The notes: generated by a model not told the origin, from the letters alone. DNA of 64,000 bases from Nitrospirillum amazonense (GCF_007828045.1 NZ_VITN01000006.1:279119-343118), one strand, 5' to 3'. Positions 53,092 to 61,666 are shown, counted from the first letter of the stretch. Made by a program: numbers and translations.

Positions 53092-54009
53092 ATGTCCCCC
53101 ATCCTGGGCCTGTACCTGACCGCCGTCCTCATCTGGGGATCGACCTGGTATGTGATCGAGTTCCAGCTGGGGGCCGTGGATCCGGCGGTGTCGGTGGCCT
53201 ATCGCTTCGGCCTGGCCGCCGTGCTGCTCATGGGCTGGCTGGTGGCGCGGGGGCAGAAGGTGATCCCGCCCCGGCACGCCTGGCGGCAGGTGGCCCTGGT
53301 CGGCGCCTTCACCTTCTCCACCAACTACCTGCTGGTCTATCTGGCGACCGAGCGGCTGCCGTCCGGCCTGGTGGCGGTGGCGGGCTCGGCCCTCAGCCTC
53401 ATGAACGTGCTGAACGCCCGCATCTTCCTGCGCCAACCCGTCCGCCCCCTGGTGCTACTGGGCGGGCTGATCGGCATGACCGGTGTGGTGCTGCTGTTCC
53501 TGCCCGAGTTGCAGGTGGATGGCCTGACGGGCAAGGCGGCGGTGGGCCTGGCGCTGGTCATGCTCAGCAACGTCAGCGCGTCCCTGGGCAGCATCTGCGT
53601 GCAGCGCGGCGCCAAGCTGGGCGTGCCCCTGCTGCCCGCCACGGCCTGGAGCATGGCCTTCGGCGCCGTCCTGATGGTGGGCGTGGCCCTGGCCCGGGGC
53701 GCCGTCTTCAGCTTTCCGGCCAGTCTCAGCTACACCGTGTCCCTGGGCTATCTGGCCCTGTTCGGCTCGGTCATCGCCTTCCTGGCCTACTTCTCCCTGA
53801 TCGGCCGCATCGGGGCGGACCGCGCCGGCTACGTCGCCGTGATGATCCCCATCCTGGCGCTGGTCATCTCCACCGTCTTCGAGGGGTATCACTGGTCGCC
53901 CGCGGCTTTCATCGGCTTGGCGCTGGCGGTGGCCGGCAACCTTCTGGTGCTGGGGCCCAGGACATGGCGCAAGCAGGATGCGGCGCCCGCCCCCGCGCCC
54001 GCCCGCTAA
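53092..54009 (+). CDS. EamA/DMT-family transporter
   Basis: The 305-residue membrane protein has ten predicted helices in two EamA repeats: ILGLYLTAVLIWGSTWYVI, AVSVAYRFGLAAVLLMGWL and SSNYLL-like FSTNYLLVYLATERLPSG in the first, and FGSVIAFLAYFSLIGRIGAD with GYVAVMIPILALVISTVFEG in the second. It is probably an exporter of an amino acid or metabolite. ATG 53092 gives the normal N-terminus. The stop overlaps the convergent methyltransferase by four bases. Confidence 0.9.
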   Translation: MSPILGLYLTAVLIWGSTWYVIEFQLGAVDPAVSVAYRFGLAAVLLMGWLVARGQKVIPPRHAWRQVALVGAFTFSTNYLLVYLATERLPSGLVAVAGSALSLMNVLNARIFLRQPVRPLVLLGGLIGMTGVVLLFLPELQVDGLTGKAAVGLALVMLSNVSASLGSICVQRGAKLGVPLLPATAWSMAFGAVLMVGVALARGAVFSFPASLSYTVSLGYLALFGSVIAFLAYFSLIGRIGADRAGYVAVMIPILALVISTVFEGYHWSPAAFIGLALAVAGNLLVLGPRTWRKQDAAPAPAPAR

Positions 54010-54851
54010 CCTTTGAATTCCACCCGCGCCAGGCCGGGCAGCTTGTGGCGCAGGGCGGGGGTCAGGCGGAACAGCGTGTCCATCAGGCGGGGCAGGCCGC
54101 GCGGCATGCGGTAGTCCAGCGTCTCCACCGCTGCCACTTGGGGCGACCAGCCGCGCAGAGTGTCGGCCACGGCGTCGGTGTCGATGCCCCAGGGCATGGG
54201 CGGGATGCGATAATGCGGCGTGCGGTGCAGGCCGCGCAGGGTCAGGCGCGACAGCCAGGCGGGCACGGTGTCGAACACCAGCCGCCCGCCGGGGAAGCGC
54301 CGCGCCAGGGTGGCCACCAACCGGCGCACGTCGGCCTCGGGCAGATACATGAACAGGCCCTGGGCCACGATGTGCACGGGGCCGCCGTCCGTCACGGCGT
54401 CCATCCAGGCCGGGTCGCGCGCGTCGGCCGCCAGGTGGCGCACACGCGGACCGGGCGGCAGGAAATGGTCGCGCAGGGCGATGCCCTCCGGCAAATCCAC
54501 CGTCAGCCAGCTCAGGCGGCCATTGTCGATGCGGTGGCGCTGCGTCTCCAGCCCTTCCCCCAGCGAGACGACGGTCCCCTCCGGATGGCGGTCCAGCCAT
54601 CGGCGCAGGATGGCATCGATGGCGGCGGCGCGCATGGCGTGCGAGCCGTCCGCCCGGCCGAAGTGGCGCTCATAATCATAGGCCAGGGCCTGGTAGATGC
54701 GCACCGCCTCCGGGTCGTGGAAACGGGCGTTGGGCCGCATGGCCTCCGCCGCGCGGTTGTGCAGGGTCCACAGCATGGTCTCCGGCACGCCGGTCAGGCC
54801 CGGATGGGTCAGGCCGGGGGGCGGTGAGGACTGCGGGCTGTCAGGGCTCAT
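54006..54851 (-). CDS. Leucine-carboxyl-methyltransferase-like (PPM1 family) SAM methyltransferase
   Basis: The 281-residue protein matches bacterial LCMT/PPM1-type methyltransferases: VPETMLWTLHNRAAEAMRPN, MRAAAIDAILRRWLDRHPEG, TVVSLGEGLETQRHRIDNG (SAM motif) and VDLPEGIALRDHFLPPGPRV. HIVAQGLFMYLPEADVRRLV is the post-motif seen in this family. Bacterial members often serve polyketide or unknown small-molecule methylation. The N-terminus is Pro/Ser-rich. No biosynthetic cluster adjoins it. Confidence 0.87.
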   Translation of the reverse strand: MSPDSPQSSPPPGLTHPGLTGVPETMLWTLHNRAAEAMRPNARFHDPEAVRIYQALAYDYERHFGRADGSHAMRAAAIDAILRRWLDRHPEGTVVSLGEGLETQRHRIDNGRLSWLTVDLPEGIALRDHFLPPGPRVRHLAADARDPAWMDAVTDGGPVHIVAQGLFMYLPEADVRRLVATLARRFPGGRLVFDTVPAWLSRLTLRGLHRTPHYRIPPMPWGIDTDAVADTLRGWSPQVAAVETLDYRMPRGLPRLMDTLFRLTPALRHKLPGLARVEFKG

Positions 54852-54939
54852 GAAACGGGGTTTTCGGCTATGGTGTGCAGCCAGTCGGCCAAGTCATCGC
54901 AGGGATGGGTCCGCAGGCGATACAGGCGGGCGCGAGCGA

Positions 54940-55764
54940 TCAGCGGGGCTTTTCCGCGACGAACACCAATGACCATGGCCCGATGATCGCGTGCTGGGGA
55001 TCGTGAAGATGATACATGGCCGGACGGAAGCCGATTTCGGCCAATTTGATGAACATCTGCAAACCGGGGATCGTCCAGACCAGCACGCCTTCGTCGGGCC
55101 GAACCGGGTCACCGTGGAATATTTTCTCTTTCAGGTACGTGACATGTCCGCCCGCCGCGAACGCCCGTACGTCGTCGAGTGGTTCGCCCACATGATAAGG
55201 TAAAGTGAAGATGTGCCTCCCGCCCGGTTTCAGCACTCGGAAAACCTCTCGGTGAGCGGCATAGGGATCGGGAATATGCTCAAAGACGTCGCTGGACATG
55301 ACAATGTCGAAGGCGCCGGATGGCAGGGATAAATGCTGGAGATCCTCATGGCGCACGGCGCCGATATGGGGGCCGCTGGGAATGTCCGGGCCGAAATATT
55401 CCGAGCAGACATAACCGGGAAGGCGGCTCAGAAGGTCATGCACGGCGCGCCGGGACTCGGTATTATAAACGGTGAAGAGCTCGGGCAAATCAAGGGGCCC
55501 GCTTTCGCTTTGCCCTGTCAGGGCGCGAAAGACCTTCATCATCTGGCGCTGGCGGCAGAATGAGCCGCACGCCGTACAGAACCCCGACTCCCGCTGATCA
55601 TCCACACGGAAACCGACAATATCCCCACGCGTCCCGCATACATTGCATATTGCGTTCAGGCGCCCGTCGTTCGTTTCATGATACCCGCTGTCGCGTGGCG
55701 AAAAAGGGAAAACCTGCTGGCTCGCCAGGCTGGCGCGCGGGATCTCCATATTCGGCATCTTCAC
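54940..55764 (-). CDS. Methyltransferase with N-terminal zinc-finger, atypical composition
   Basis: The 274-residue protein has two CxxC pairs (ICNVCGTRG, FCTACGSFCRQRQ) at about residues 40-70 and a type 11 methyltransferase core (DIVMSSDVFEHIPDPYAAHR, VFRVLKPGGRHIFTLPYHVG). The canonical glycine-rich motif I is weak (YVCSEYFGPDIPSG), as in methyltransferases of polysaccharide and cell-envelope loci. DNA here is visibly less GC-rich than its neighbours, with more A/T third positions, which suggests acquisition by transfer. No signal or membrane segment is seen. Confidence 0.8.
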   Translation of the reverse strand: MKMPNMEIPRASLASQQVFPFSPRDSGYHETNDGRLNAICNVCGTRGDIVGFRVDDQRESGFCTACGSFCRQRQMMKVFRALTGQSESGPLDLPELFTVYNTESRRAVHDLLSRLPGYVCSEYFGPDIPSGPHIGAVRHEDLQHLSLPSGAFDIVMSSDVFEHIPDPYAAHREVFRVLKPGGRHIFTLPYHVGEPLDDVRAFAAGGHVTYLKEKIFHGDPVRPDEGVLVWTIPGLQMFIKLAEIGFRPAMYHLHDPQHAIIGPWSLVFVAEKPR

Positions 55765-56009
55765 TCACAGTTCCCATTGCGGAAAAGCTGCTGGGCGCGG
55801 GCGCTTCTTCCTGTAGCCAGCGGCGTCTGAAGCCGCCCGCCCAACAAATATGCTACGGCAAGGCCGGAAGAGTGAAAAGACGGATGGTTGAGATAGGCCT
55901 CATCGCCACCATTACGAGGGGGGCATTCCCGATCTTAACGCGAATGTTCAGCTACATGCCTGAAACGCCCGGCAGCCCCCCCCGCGCCGCCGGCGTCAAG
56001 GGCGCGGCT

Positions 56010-56519
56010 TCAGAACACGCCCTTGCCGTCGGGGTCGCTGGCCGGCACCGGCTGGCTGACCGACCAGTGCTCCACCACCTTGTCGTCCAGCACACGGAAG
56101 ATATCGACCACCGCCGTGCCTTGGGCGTCCGGGCCGGGGATGGCGTGCACATGCAGCACGACCAGGTTTCCCTGGGCGATGCTGCGAACGACCTCCACCT
56201 TCGCGTCGGGATGATGTTGGAAGAACGTGGCGTAGGCGTCCTGCAGGGCGCGGCGCCCATCGGCCAGTCCGGGAGTATGCTCCCGGCAGTCAAGGGCGAC
56301 GTAGCGGTCGGCGGCGGACAGGTCATGCCTGTTGAAGAAGGCGTCGTAGAAAGCCAGAACCGTCTGGCGGTTGGCCTCGCCTTCCGCCGCGCTGTCGGGG
56401 ATACGGGTGCTGGTGGCGCCGGCCGCCTGGTTGGCCGGGGGTGGGGCGGCCTGGGACGACGCCAGGCCGGAACCGGCCAGCGCGACGCCCAGGGCCAGGG
56501 CACGGAGTGTCAGGCGCAT
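56010..56519 (-). CDS. Exported SnoaL/NTF2-like protein
   Basis: The 169-residue protein has a signal peptide (LRALALGVALAGSGLASSQA) and a SnoaL-like domain: NRQTVLAFYDAFFNRHDLSA, YVALDCREHTPGLADGRRAL and VVDIFRVLDDKVVEHWSVSQ. This domain belongs to the NTF2-like cone fold found in small isomerases and hydratases; secreted members lack known function. ATG 56519 has GAGGAAGAT just upstream. It is divergent from the second DUF885 gene. Confidence 0.88.
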   Translation of the reverse strand: MRLTLRALALGVALAGSGLASSQAAPPPANQAAGATSTRIPDSAAEGEANRQTVLAFYDAFFNRHDLSAADRYVALDCREHTPGLADGRRALQDAYATFFQHHPDAKVEVVRSIAQGNLVVLHVHAIPGPDAQGTAVVDIFRVLDDKVVEHWSVSQPVPASDPDGKGVF

Positions 56520-56738
56520 ATCTTCCTCATCGGGGACTGGGCGACGGGGGAAGGCGGGCGGGCAGGGTGATTTCCCCATCACGCGCCCATCCCCGCGTCA
56601 CCCCTTTACCTGCACGGGCATTGTGGCGACTCTGGGGTGGTGGCGTGGAAGGGTTGGGGCCATGACGCTTATACGGATCGATGCTCCGGTCCCGGGCGCG
56701 GCGGCGCGCCATGATGAAATTGTATAAAATATTTGACA

Positions 56739-56744
56739 TATAAT
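56739..56744 (+). promoter_or_regulatory. Candidate -10 box for the second DUF885 gene
   Basis: A perfect TATAAT lies in a 45-base AT-rich island (about 56708-56752) in otherwise GC-rich DNA, 48 bases before the DUF885 start. The -35 is not clear, and the island may serve both strands. Confidence 0.45.
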
Positions 56745-56792
56745 ATCCTATCGTTGACCCTGCGGGGAAATGACGGGCAGCAGGGGGCGATG

Positions 56793-58544
56793 ATGAACCG
56801 TACCGCGGTGGCGCTGGTATTCACTCTGGCGGCGATAGCCCCCGCCGCCTCTTCCGCCTGGGCCGAGCCCGCCATCCCGATGGCCAAGCCCGTCGGCGGC
56901 GTGGACGCCGTCATCGCCGACTATGAGGCGCTGGCCCGCCAGACGGACGGCACCGATGGGCCCGGCTGGCCGGACGTCAGCAAGGCCGCCGCCGATCGCC
57001 GCGCCCAGGACTATGCCGCGTTGAAAGCCCGCCTGGACAGGCTGCCGCCCTCGGCCCCCGATGGCGAGGAGGCCCTGACCCGCCGCCTGCTGGACTGGCG
57101 TCTGGGCGTGCTGGTGGACGGTGCCAGGTTCGATGAGGACCGCATCCCCTTCGACAATGGCGACGGCTTCTTCAACACCGCCAACTACGCCGCCGCCACC
57201 ACCGTCATCCGGACGGAAGCGGATGCCCAGGCTTGGGTCGCGCGCCTCAGGGCCTTGCCCGCCTATTATGACCAGCAGGTCGCCAACATGCGGCGCGGGC
57301 TGGAAACCGGCTTCGTCCAGCCGCGCCCCACCGCCACCTCCGTTCTCAACATCCTCAAGATCGCGGCCGACCAGCCGGCGGAGGCCAGCCCCCTGCTGGG
57401 GCCGCTGAAGGTGCTGCCCGCCACCATCCCGGCCGACCGCCAGGCGGCCCTGCGCGCTGACGCCCTGGCGGCGGTGACCCAGGCGGTGAAGCCGGCCCGG
57501 GCGAAGCTGGTGGCCTTCTTCGAGCAGGACTACGTCCCCCATGCTCGCGACACGCTGGGCGCCAGCAGCCTGCCGGACGGGCGGGAGTACTACGCCTACG
57601 CCGTGCGCCGCTCCACCACCACCGACCTGACGCCCGACGCCGTGTTCGCGCTGGGGGAGCGGGAGGTGGCGCGCATCCGGGGGGAGATGGCGGCCGCGAT
57701 GCGGGCCACCGGCTTCACCGGCACCTTGCCCGAGTTCATCGCCAAACTGCGCACTGACAAGCAGTTCTACGCCCCGGATCTGGCGACATATGTGGAAAAG
57801 GCCAGCGAGATCGGCAAGCGCATCGACGGCCTGCTGCCGCTGTGGTTCGGCACGCTGCCGCGCCTGACCTGGACCATCCGGCAAAAGCCGCCAGAGCAGG
57901 AGGGCTCGTCCAGCGGCTATGACCTGGGCGATCCGGTGAAGGGCGTGCCTGGCCGCGTGGTGGTGGGGTCCAAATCCTTCGGCGACCCGCTGTTCGGCCT
58001 GCCGTCCTGGATCCTGCATGAGGGCGTGCCCGGCCACCACCTGCAGATCGCCCTGGGCCAGGAGCGCACGGACCTGCCGGCCTTCCGCCGCAAGGACGAA
58101 CCCACCGCCTTCATCGAGGGCTGGGCGCTGTATTCCGAGCAGTTGGGCGAGGACATGGGCGTCTACCGCACGGACTACGAACGTTTCGGCCGCCTGTCCT
58201 TCGACATGTGGCGGGCCTGCCGCCTGATGATGGACGTGGGCATCCACTGGAAGGGGTGGAGCGCCGAGCGGGCCGCCAGTTGCCTGCGCGACAACACCGC
58301 CCTGCCGGAACGCGCGGTGCTGGGCGAAACGCAGCGCTATATCGCCTGGCCGGCCCAGGCCCTGGCCTACAAGGTGGGCGAGCTGAAGTTCCTGGCGGAG
58401 CGGCGGCGGGCGGAGCAGGCGCTGGGCGCCCGCTTCGACATCCGCGCCTTCCATGACGCCGTGCTGGACGACGGCCCCATGCCCATGGACATTTTGCACG
58501 ATCAGCTGGGCCGCTGGCTGGCCCGGCAGGGAGCGGCGCCGTAA
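56793..58544 (+). CDS. DUF885 protein, Sec-exported (paralogue 2)
   Basis: The 583-residue protein has a Sec-type signal (TAVALVFTLAAIAPAASSAWA), not the twin-arginine signal of paralogue 1. The C-terminal core is complete: ILHEGVPGHHLQIALGQE, then AFIEGWALYSEQLGEDMG and RYIAWPAQALAYKVGELKF. ATG 56793 is preferred because it has better spacing to AGGGGG; ATG 56790 is possible. The two paralogues are clearly related in the C-terminal half and far apart in the N-terminal half. It ends six bases from the convergent FTR1 gene. Confidence 0.9.
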   Translation: MNRTAVALVFTLAAIAPAASSAWAEPAIPMAKPVGGVDAVIADYEALARQTDGTDGPGWPDVSKAAADRRAQDYAALKARLDRLPPSAPDGEEALTRRLLDWRLGVLVDGARFDEDRIPFDNGDGFFNTANYAAATTVIRTEADAQAWVARLRALPAYYDQQVANMRRGLETGFVQPRPTATSVLNILKIAADQPAEASPLLGPLKVLPATIPADRQAALRADALAAVTQAVKPARAKLVAFFEQDYVPHARDTLGASSLPDGREYYAYAVRRSTTTDLTPDAVFALGEREVARIRGEMAAAMRATGFTGTLPEFIAKLRTDKQFYAPDLATYVEKASEIGKRIDGLLPLWFGTLPRLTWTIRQKPPEQEGSSSGYDLGDPVKGVPGRVVVGSKSFGDPLFGLPSWILHEGVPGHHLQIALGQERTDLPAFRRKDEPTAFIEGWALYSEQLGEDMGVYRTDYERFGRLSFDMWRACRLMMDVGIHWKGWSAERAASCLRDNTALPERAVLGETQRYIAWPAQALAYKVGELKFLAERRRAEQALGARFDIRAFHDAVLDDGPMPMDILHDQLGRWLARQGAAP

Positions 58545-58550
58545 CCCGCC

Positions 58551-60488
58551 TCACGCGCCCTTTCGTCTGGCGGCCAGCCCGTTATACGCGAAGCCGGCGG
58601 CCAGGGCGGCGGCCATCACGGCCTGGGCCGCCACGGTTTGCGCCGTGGGGAACAGGCCCACGATCTCCACGCTGGGCACATGGGCCAGGGGGACGACGTC
58701 CAGCCAGCCGGCCTCCTGCAGGGCCTTCACGCCCTTGCCGGCCAGCACCACGGCCAGCACGGCCATCAGGCCGGAACTCCAGGCGAAGAAGGCGCCGATG
58801 GGCAGGCGGCGGCTGTAGCGCAGCAGCCCCCAGGCGATGGCGGCCAGCAGCAGCACGGCCGCCCCGGCGCCGGCCAGCACGGCCATGTGCGCCCCCTCCG
58901 CCCACAGCGCCATGTAGAACAGGATGGTCTCGAACACCTCGCGGTAGACCACCACGAAGGTCAGCAGGAACAGGAACCAGGCCGACTGTCGCGACAGGGC
59001 GTGGGACAGCTTCTCCTTGATGTACAGCTGCCAGGCGCCGGCCTGGGACTTGCCGTGCATCCACACGCCCACCGACAGCAGCACCAAGGCGGCGAACACC
59101 GAGCCCAGGCCCTCCGTCAGTTCCCGGCTAGCGCCGCTGATGGACACCAGGTAGGTTGCCACGGTCCACGTCGCCAGGCCGGCCGCCAGGGCGGTGGTCC
59201 AGCCCAGGTGGACATGGCGCAGCACGTCCGCGCGCCCGGCCTTGCGCAGGAAGGCGATCATCGCCACCACGATCAGCAAGGCCTCCAGCCCTTCACGCAG
59301 CAGGATGGTGAAGGCGCCGACGAAGGTGGAGGCGTCACTGGCGGCGGCGGGCGACAACGCATGCTCCGCCTCGATCAGCAGGCCGTTGATGGCCTGGGCC
59401 TGGGCGCGCACCTGGTCCGCCGGCCGACCTTGGCCGATGACGCCGCGGAAGGCGCCCATGGCGCTTTCCACGCGGGTCATCAGGCCGCCGTCGCGCGCCT
59501 TCAGGATGGGCTCCACCGGTTCAAACCCGTCGAGGTAGGCGGCCAGGGCCAGGTCGCCGGCCGCCTTGGCGTCGCCGGCCTCATAGGCCTTCACGGCCAA
59601 GCCCAGCTTGGCGTGGGCGATGGCCAGGCTGTCGTTGGCCTTGGGCATGACCGCGTCGGGATGGGCGCGCAGGTAGGCCAGCAGCGCCTGGGCGTCATGG
59701 GCGCCCGCCTTCTCCTCCAGAGCGGCCTGCGAGGCTTGGGTCAGGGCCTCCAGATTGGGAAACAGGGCATGCAGATCGGGCCGGGCGCGCCACAGCGCCT
59801 CGCCCGCCTGGATGTCGCCGGGCGTAAAGGCGAAGCCGCCGGCGATGAAGGCCAGCGCCCAGCGGTCCTCGGCCGGCAGGTGGGCGAAGCTGACCATGGG
59901 CGTGCCGTCCAACCCCTGCTCGATCACCTGCTCCAGGGCGAAGACGCTGCGTTGGCGCGCGCGTCCGGTGTCGCTGAAGGCCACGGGCCTGGGATCCAGC
60001 GTGACGCCCACCGGGCCGTCACCATGGCCGGTGGCGCCGTGGCAGGCGGCGCAATTCTCCGCGTACAGGGCTCGGCCCCGCGCCAGGTCCGGCGGGGCGG
60101 TGGGCGCCAGCGGCACGGGGTAGGCGGCCAGCAGATCCCGGCCCAGGGCGCGCGCCAGGCCGGCCACCTCGGCCGGGGGCGCCTTGGCGGCGATGGCGGC
60201 TTTCAGCGCATCGGCCTGGGCCTGCAACTGGGGCAGGACGGGGGTGGGCGGCAGCCCGGCCATCCGCTCCCGCGCGCTGGCCGCGAACTCCGCCTGCTCG
60301 GCATATTCGCTCTCGCTGGTCACCTGGCCGTCGGCCACCGCGCCGGCATAGTCCACCGCCACATAGTCCAGCAGCCGCCAGATGGTCTGCGCGGGCGCCG
60401 GTTCCGCCGCCCCTGCGGGCAGGGCGGCCCCGAGGGCCAGGCCCAGCAGCGTGAGGGCGGCGGCAAGAGGACGGAGGGACTTGAGCAT
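58551..60488 (-). CDS. FTR1-family iron permease fused to cytochrome c
   Basis: The 645-residue protein has a signal peptide (LAAALTLLGLALGAALPAGA), a periplasmic helical part, a c-type cytochrome heme site (LYAENCAACHGATGHGDG, about residue 150), a long helical linker, and a C-terminal FTR1 permease of seven helices. The FTR1 glutamate motifs are present: LLREGLEALLIVVAMIAF and VVYREVFETILFYMALW. Such fusions are believed to oxidise Fe(II) and import iron at the inner membrane. ATG 60488 is chosen because a Fur-like box lies 21 bases upstream; ATG 60518, which the box would cover, is less likely. Confidence 0.9.
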   Translation of the reverse strand: MLKSLRPLAAALTLLGLALGAALPAGAAEPAPAQTIWRLLDYVAVDYAGAVADGQVTSESEYAEQAEFAASARERMAGLPPTPVLPQLQAQADALKAAIAAKAPPAEVAGLARALGRDLLAAYPVPLAPTAPPDLARGRALYAENCAACHGATGHGDGPVGVTLDPRPVAFSDTGRARQRSVFALEQVIEQGLDGTPMVSFAHLPAEDRWALAFIAGGFAFTPGDIQAGEALWRARPDLHALFPNLEALTQASQAALEEKAGAHDAQALLAYLRAHPDAVMPKANDSLAIAHAKLGLAVKAYEAGDAKAAGDLALAAYLDGFEPVEPILKARDGGLMTRVESAMGAFRGVIGQGRPADQVRAQAQAINGLLIEAEHALSPAAASDASTFVGAFTILLREGLEALLIVVAMIAFLRKAGRADVLRHVHLGWTTALAAGLATWTVATYLVSISGASRELTEGLGSVFAALVLLSVGVWMHGKSQAGAWQLYIKEKLSHALSRQSAWFLFLLTFVVVYREVFETILFYMALWAEGAHMAVLAGAGAAVLLLAAIAWGLLRYSRRLPIGAFFAWSSGLMAVLAVVLAGKGVKALQEAGWLDVVPLAHVPSVEIVGLFPTAQTVAAQAVMAAALAAGFAYNGLAARRKGA

Positions 60489-60508
60489 GGCGCGGCCCGG
60501 CTGAGAGG

Positions 60509-60523
60509 TGCGAGTCATTCTCA
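60509..60523. promoter_or_regulatory. Fur-like box upstream of FTR1
   Basis: The 15-mer TGCGAGT-C-ATTCTCA matches the 7-1-7 Fur consensus TGAGAAT-N-ATTCTCA at all seven bases of one half and five of seven in the other. It lies directly ahead of the iron permease, which makes iron repression plausible. In alphaproteobacteria Irr or RirA could act instead. Confidence 0.55.
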
Positions 60524-60620
60524 GTAACCCCGCTGCCGATGTTTTTGCAAGCATGCGCCGGGCGCGTCTGCCTTGTGGGCACCCTATGGGTCGGATCACT
60601 GCGGGGGGCGGAAACGACAA

Positions 60621-60650
60621 GACCCGCCGCGCAGGGTGTGCGGGCGGGTC
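60621..60650 (-). terminator. Terminator downstream of tRNA-Arg
   Basis: GACCCGCC (60621-60628) and GGCGGGTC (60643-60650) form an 8-bp stem. On the minus strand it is followed by TTGTCGTTTCC, nine bases after the tRNA 3' end. Confidence 0.65.
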
Positions 60651-60658
60651 CGGCGGGT

Positions 60659-60735
60659 TGGCGACCCCAGCTGGATTCGAACCAGCGACCTACCGCTTAG
60701 AAGGCGGTTGCTCTATCCAACTGAGCTATGGGGCC
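60659..60735 (-). tRNA. tRNA-Arg (anticodon TCT)
   Basis: The 77-base minus-strand sequence begins GGCCCCATAGCTCAGTTGG and has a 7-bp acceptor stem (one G-T wobble), a D arm, the anticodon stem ACCGC/GCGGT enclosing loop CTTCTAA with anticodon TCT, the T arm GCTGG-TTCGAAT-CCAGC, discriminator G and an encoded CCA. It decodes AGA (and AGG). Confidence 0.97.
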
Positions 60736-60785
60736 CGGAGGCGGCCCCGGGCCCGAGGGCCGGGGCGCCCGATATCAGAAAAGGA

Positions 60786-61091
60786 TCAGAAGCGGCCGAC
60801 GCGGGGGCGGTCGGTGCGGAAGTTGTCGGCGTAGTTCTTTGGCCGGACGATGCGGTCGTTGTGGGTGATAACCTCGTAGGTCCACCCCTTGCGGGTCGCG
60901 TAGGCGATGGCCTCTTCGGCGCTGTCGAACGTCAGCTTCACCTGGTTCAGGGTGTCGCCCGAGCTGGTCCAACCCATCAGCGGCTCCGGCCGGCGGGCGG
61001 TGGCCAGTTCATATTCCAGGATCCACGAATGGGTCTTGGCCCGGCCGGACTGCATGGCCGTCTTGGCCGGCTGATAGATACGAACCTGCAT
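60786..61091 (-). CDS. NADH dehydrogenase subunit, NDUFS4-like (ETC complex I)
   Basis: The 101-residue protein is the alphaproteobacterial homologue of mitochondrial NDUFS4 (18 kDa subunit): VRIYQPAKTAMQSGRAKTHS, WILEYELATARRPEPLMGWT, then FDSAEEAIAYATRKGWTYEV and the C-terminal RPKNYADNFRTDRP. It stabilises the NADH-binding arm of complex I in its family. It lies between two tRNA genes on the same strand rather than with the nuo operon. Confidence 0.93.
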   Translation of the reverse strand: MQVRIYQPAKTAMQSGRAKTHSWILEYELATARRPEPLMGWTSSGDTLNQVKLTFDSAEEAIAYATRKGWTYEVITHNDRIVRPKNYADNFRTDRPRVGRF

Positions 61092-61161
61092 CTCTGGAAC
61101 GTCCCCGGTTGAACGAAACACCTGTTGCCTGCCGTCGCCATTCCGGCGCCGGTCCGGGCGA

Positions 61162-61238
61162 TGGTCGGGGCGCCCGGATTCGAACCGGGGGCCTACGGTT
61201 CCCAAAACCGTCGCGCTACCAGACTGCGCTACGCCCCG
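61162..61238 (-). tRNA. tRNA-Pro (anticodon TGG)
   Basis: The 77-base minus-strand sequence begins CGGGGCGTAGCGCAGTCTGG. It has a perfect 7-bp acceptor stem (CGGGGCG/CGCCCCG), the anticodon stem ACGGT/ACCGT around loop TTTGGGA with anticodon TGG, T arm CCCGG-TTCGAAT-CCGGG, discriminator A and an encoded CCA. Confidence 0.97.
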
Positions 61239-61650
61239 AAACCATCGCGAGCTAGGGTTTACGCGGTTCGCGGGGCCATGGTCAATCAGGAAAGCGGCCC
61301 GGCGCGCGGCAACCCTGACCCGCCCGGCGTCCCGGTTTTCCAGCTGAAATCCCCGCCACCCTACGCACGAAAGAGTGGTGCGGTGCCCGGCAAAAAGCGC
61401 CGCGGCGGCGGCCGAGGGTTGGCCCCAGGCTCGGGCCACGGCCCTTCCGGGCGCCCGGCGGGGCGTATGCGGCGCCAATTCCGGGCCGGCAACCAGGAAA
61501 TCCCGACCGCCTTGGGCCGCTTCACCCGGCAATTTTGACCGGGCGGCGGGAAATTCCGACCGCCCCAATTGTTCGCATTTCTGTCGTCGCCAGCGGTCCT
61601 GGACCAGAGAATCCCTTTATTTACAGACGCGTAGATAGCGCTTCGGGCTG
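61239..61650. other. Flagellin upstream control region
   Basis: No protein gene is believable here; a plus-strand frame across tRNA-Pro is a translated tRNA. The region from 61496 to 61564 holds repeated elements listed separately. AT content rises from about 61595 to 61640, just before the sigma-54 promoter. Confidence 0.6.
61496..61564. promoter_or_regulatory. Candidate enhancer repeats of the flagellin promoter
   Basis: GGAAATCCCGACCGCC (61496-61511) and GGAAATTCCGACCGCC (61549-61564) differ at one base and lie 53 bases apart, 90-155 bases upstream of the sigma-54 promoter. Between them, CCCGG...CCGGG (about 61525-61543) is an inverted repeat. Location and duplication fit binding sites for a FlbD-type sigma-54 activator. 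Confidence 0.5.
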
Positions 61651-61666
61651 TTGGCACGGTTTCTGC
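61651..61666 (+). promoter_or_regulatory. Sigma-54 promoter of the flagellin gene
   Basis: TTGGCACGGTTTCTGC has GG and GC at exact -24/-12 spacing (ten bases between) and agrees with TTGGCAC-N5-(T/C)TGC. Transcription would start near 61678, about 245 bases before the flagellin start. Flagellin genes of alphaproteobacteria are commonly sigma-54 dependent. Confidence 0.85.

Noticed and set aside
55560..56570. A 336-codon plus-strand ORF over the SnoaL-like gene
   Set aside because: It is antisense to the SnoaL-like gene and has no Shine-Dalgarno or domain. The gap 55765-56009 holds no gene that I can support.
60508..60834. A plus-strand ORF across tRNA-Arg
   Set aside because: The frame includes PAGFEPATYRLEGG, the signature of a translated antisense tRNA.
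61125..61538. A plus-strand ORF across tRNA-Pro (contains GAPGFEPGAYGSQNR)
   Set aside because: This is a translated antisense tRNA gene, a well-known false ORF type.
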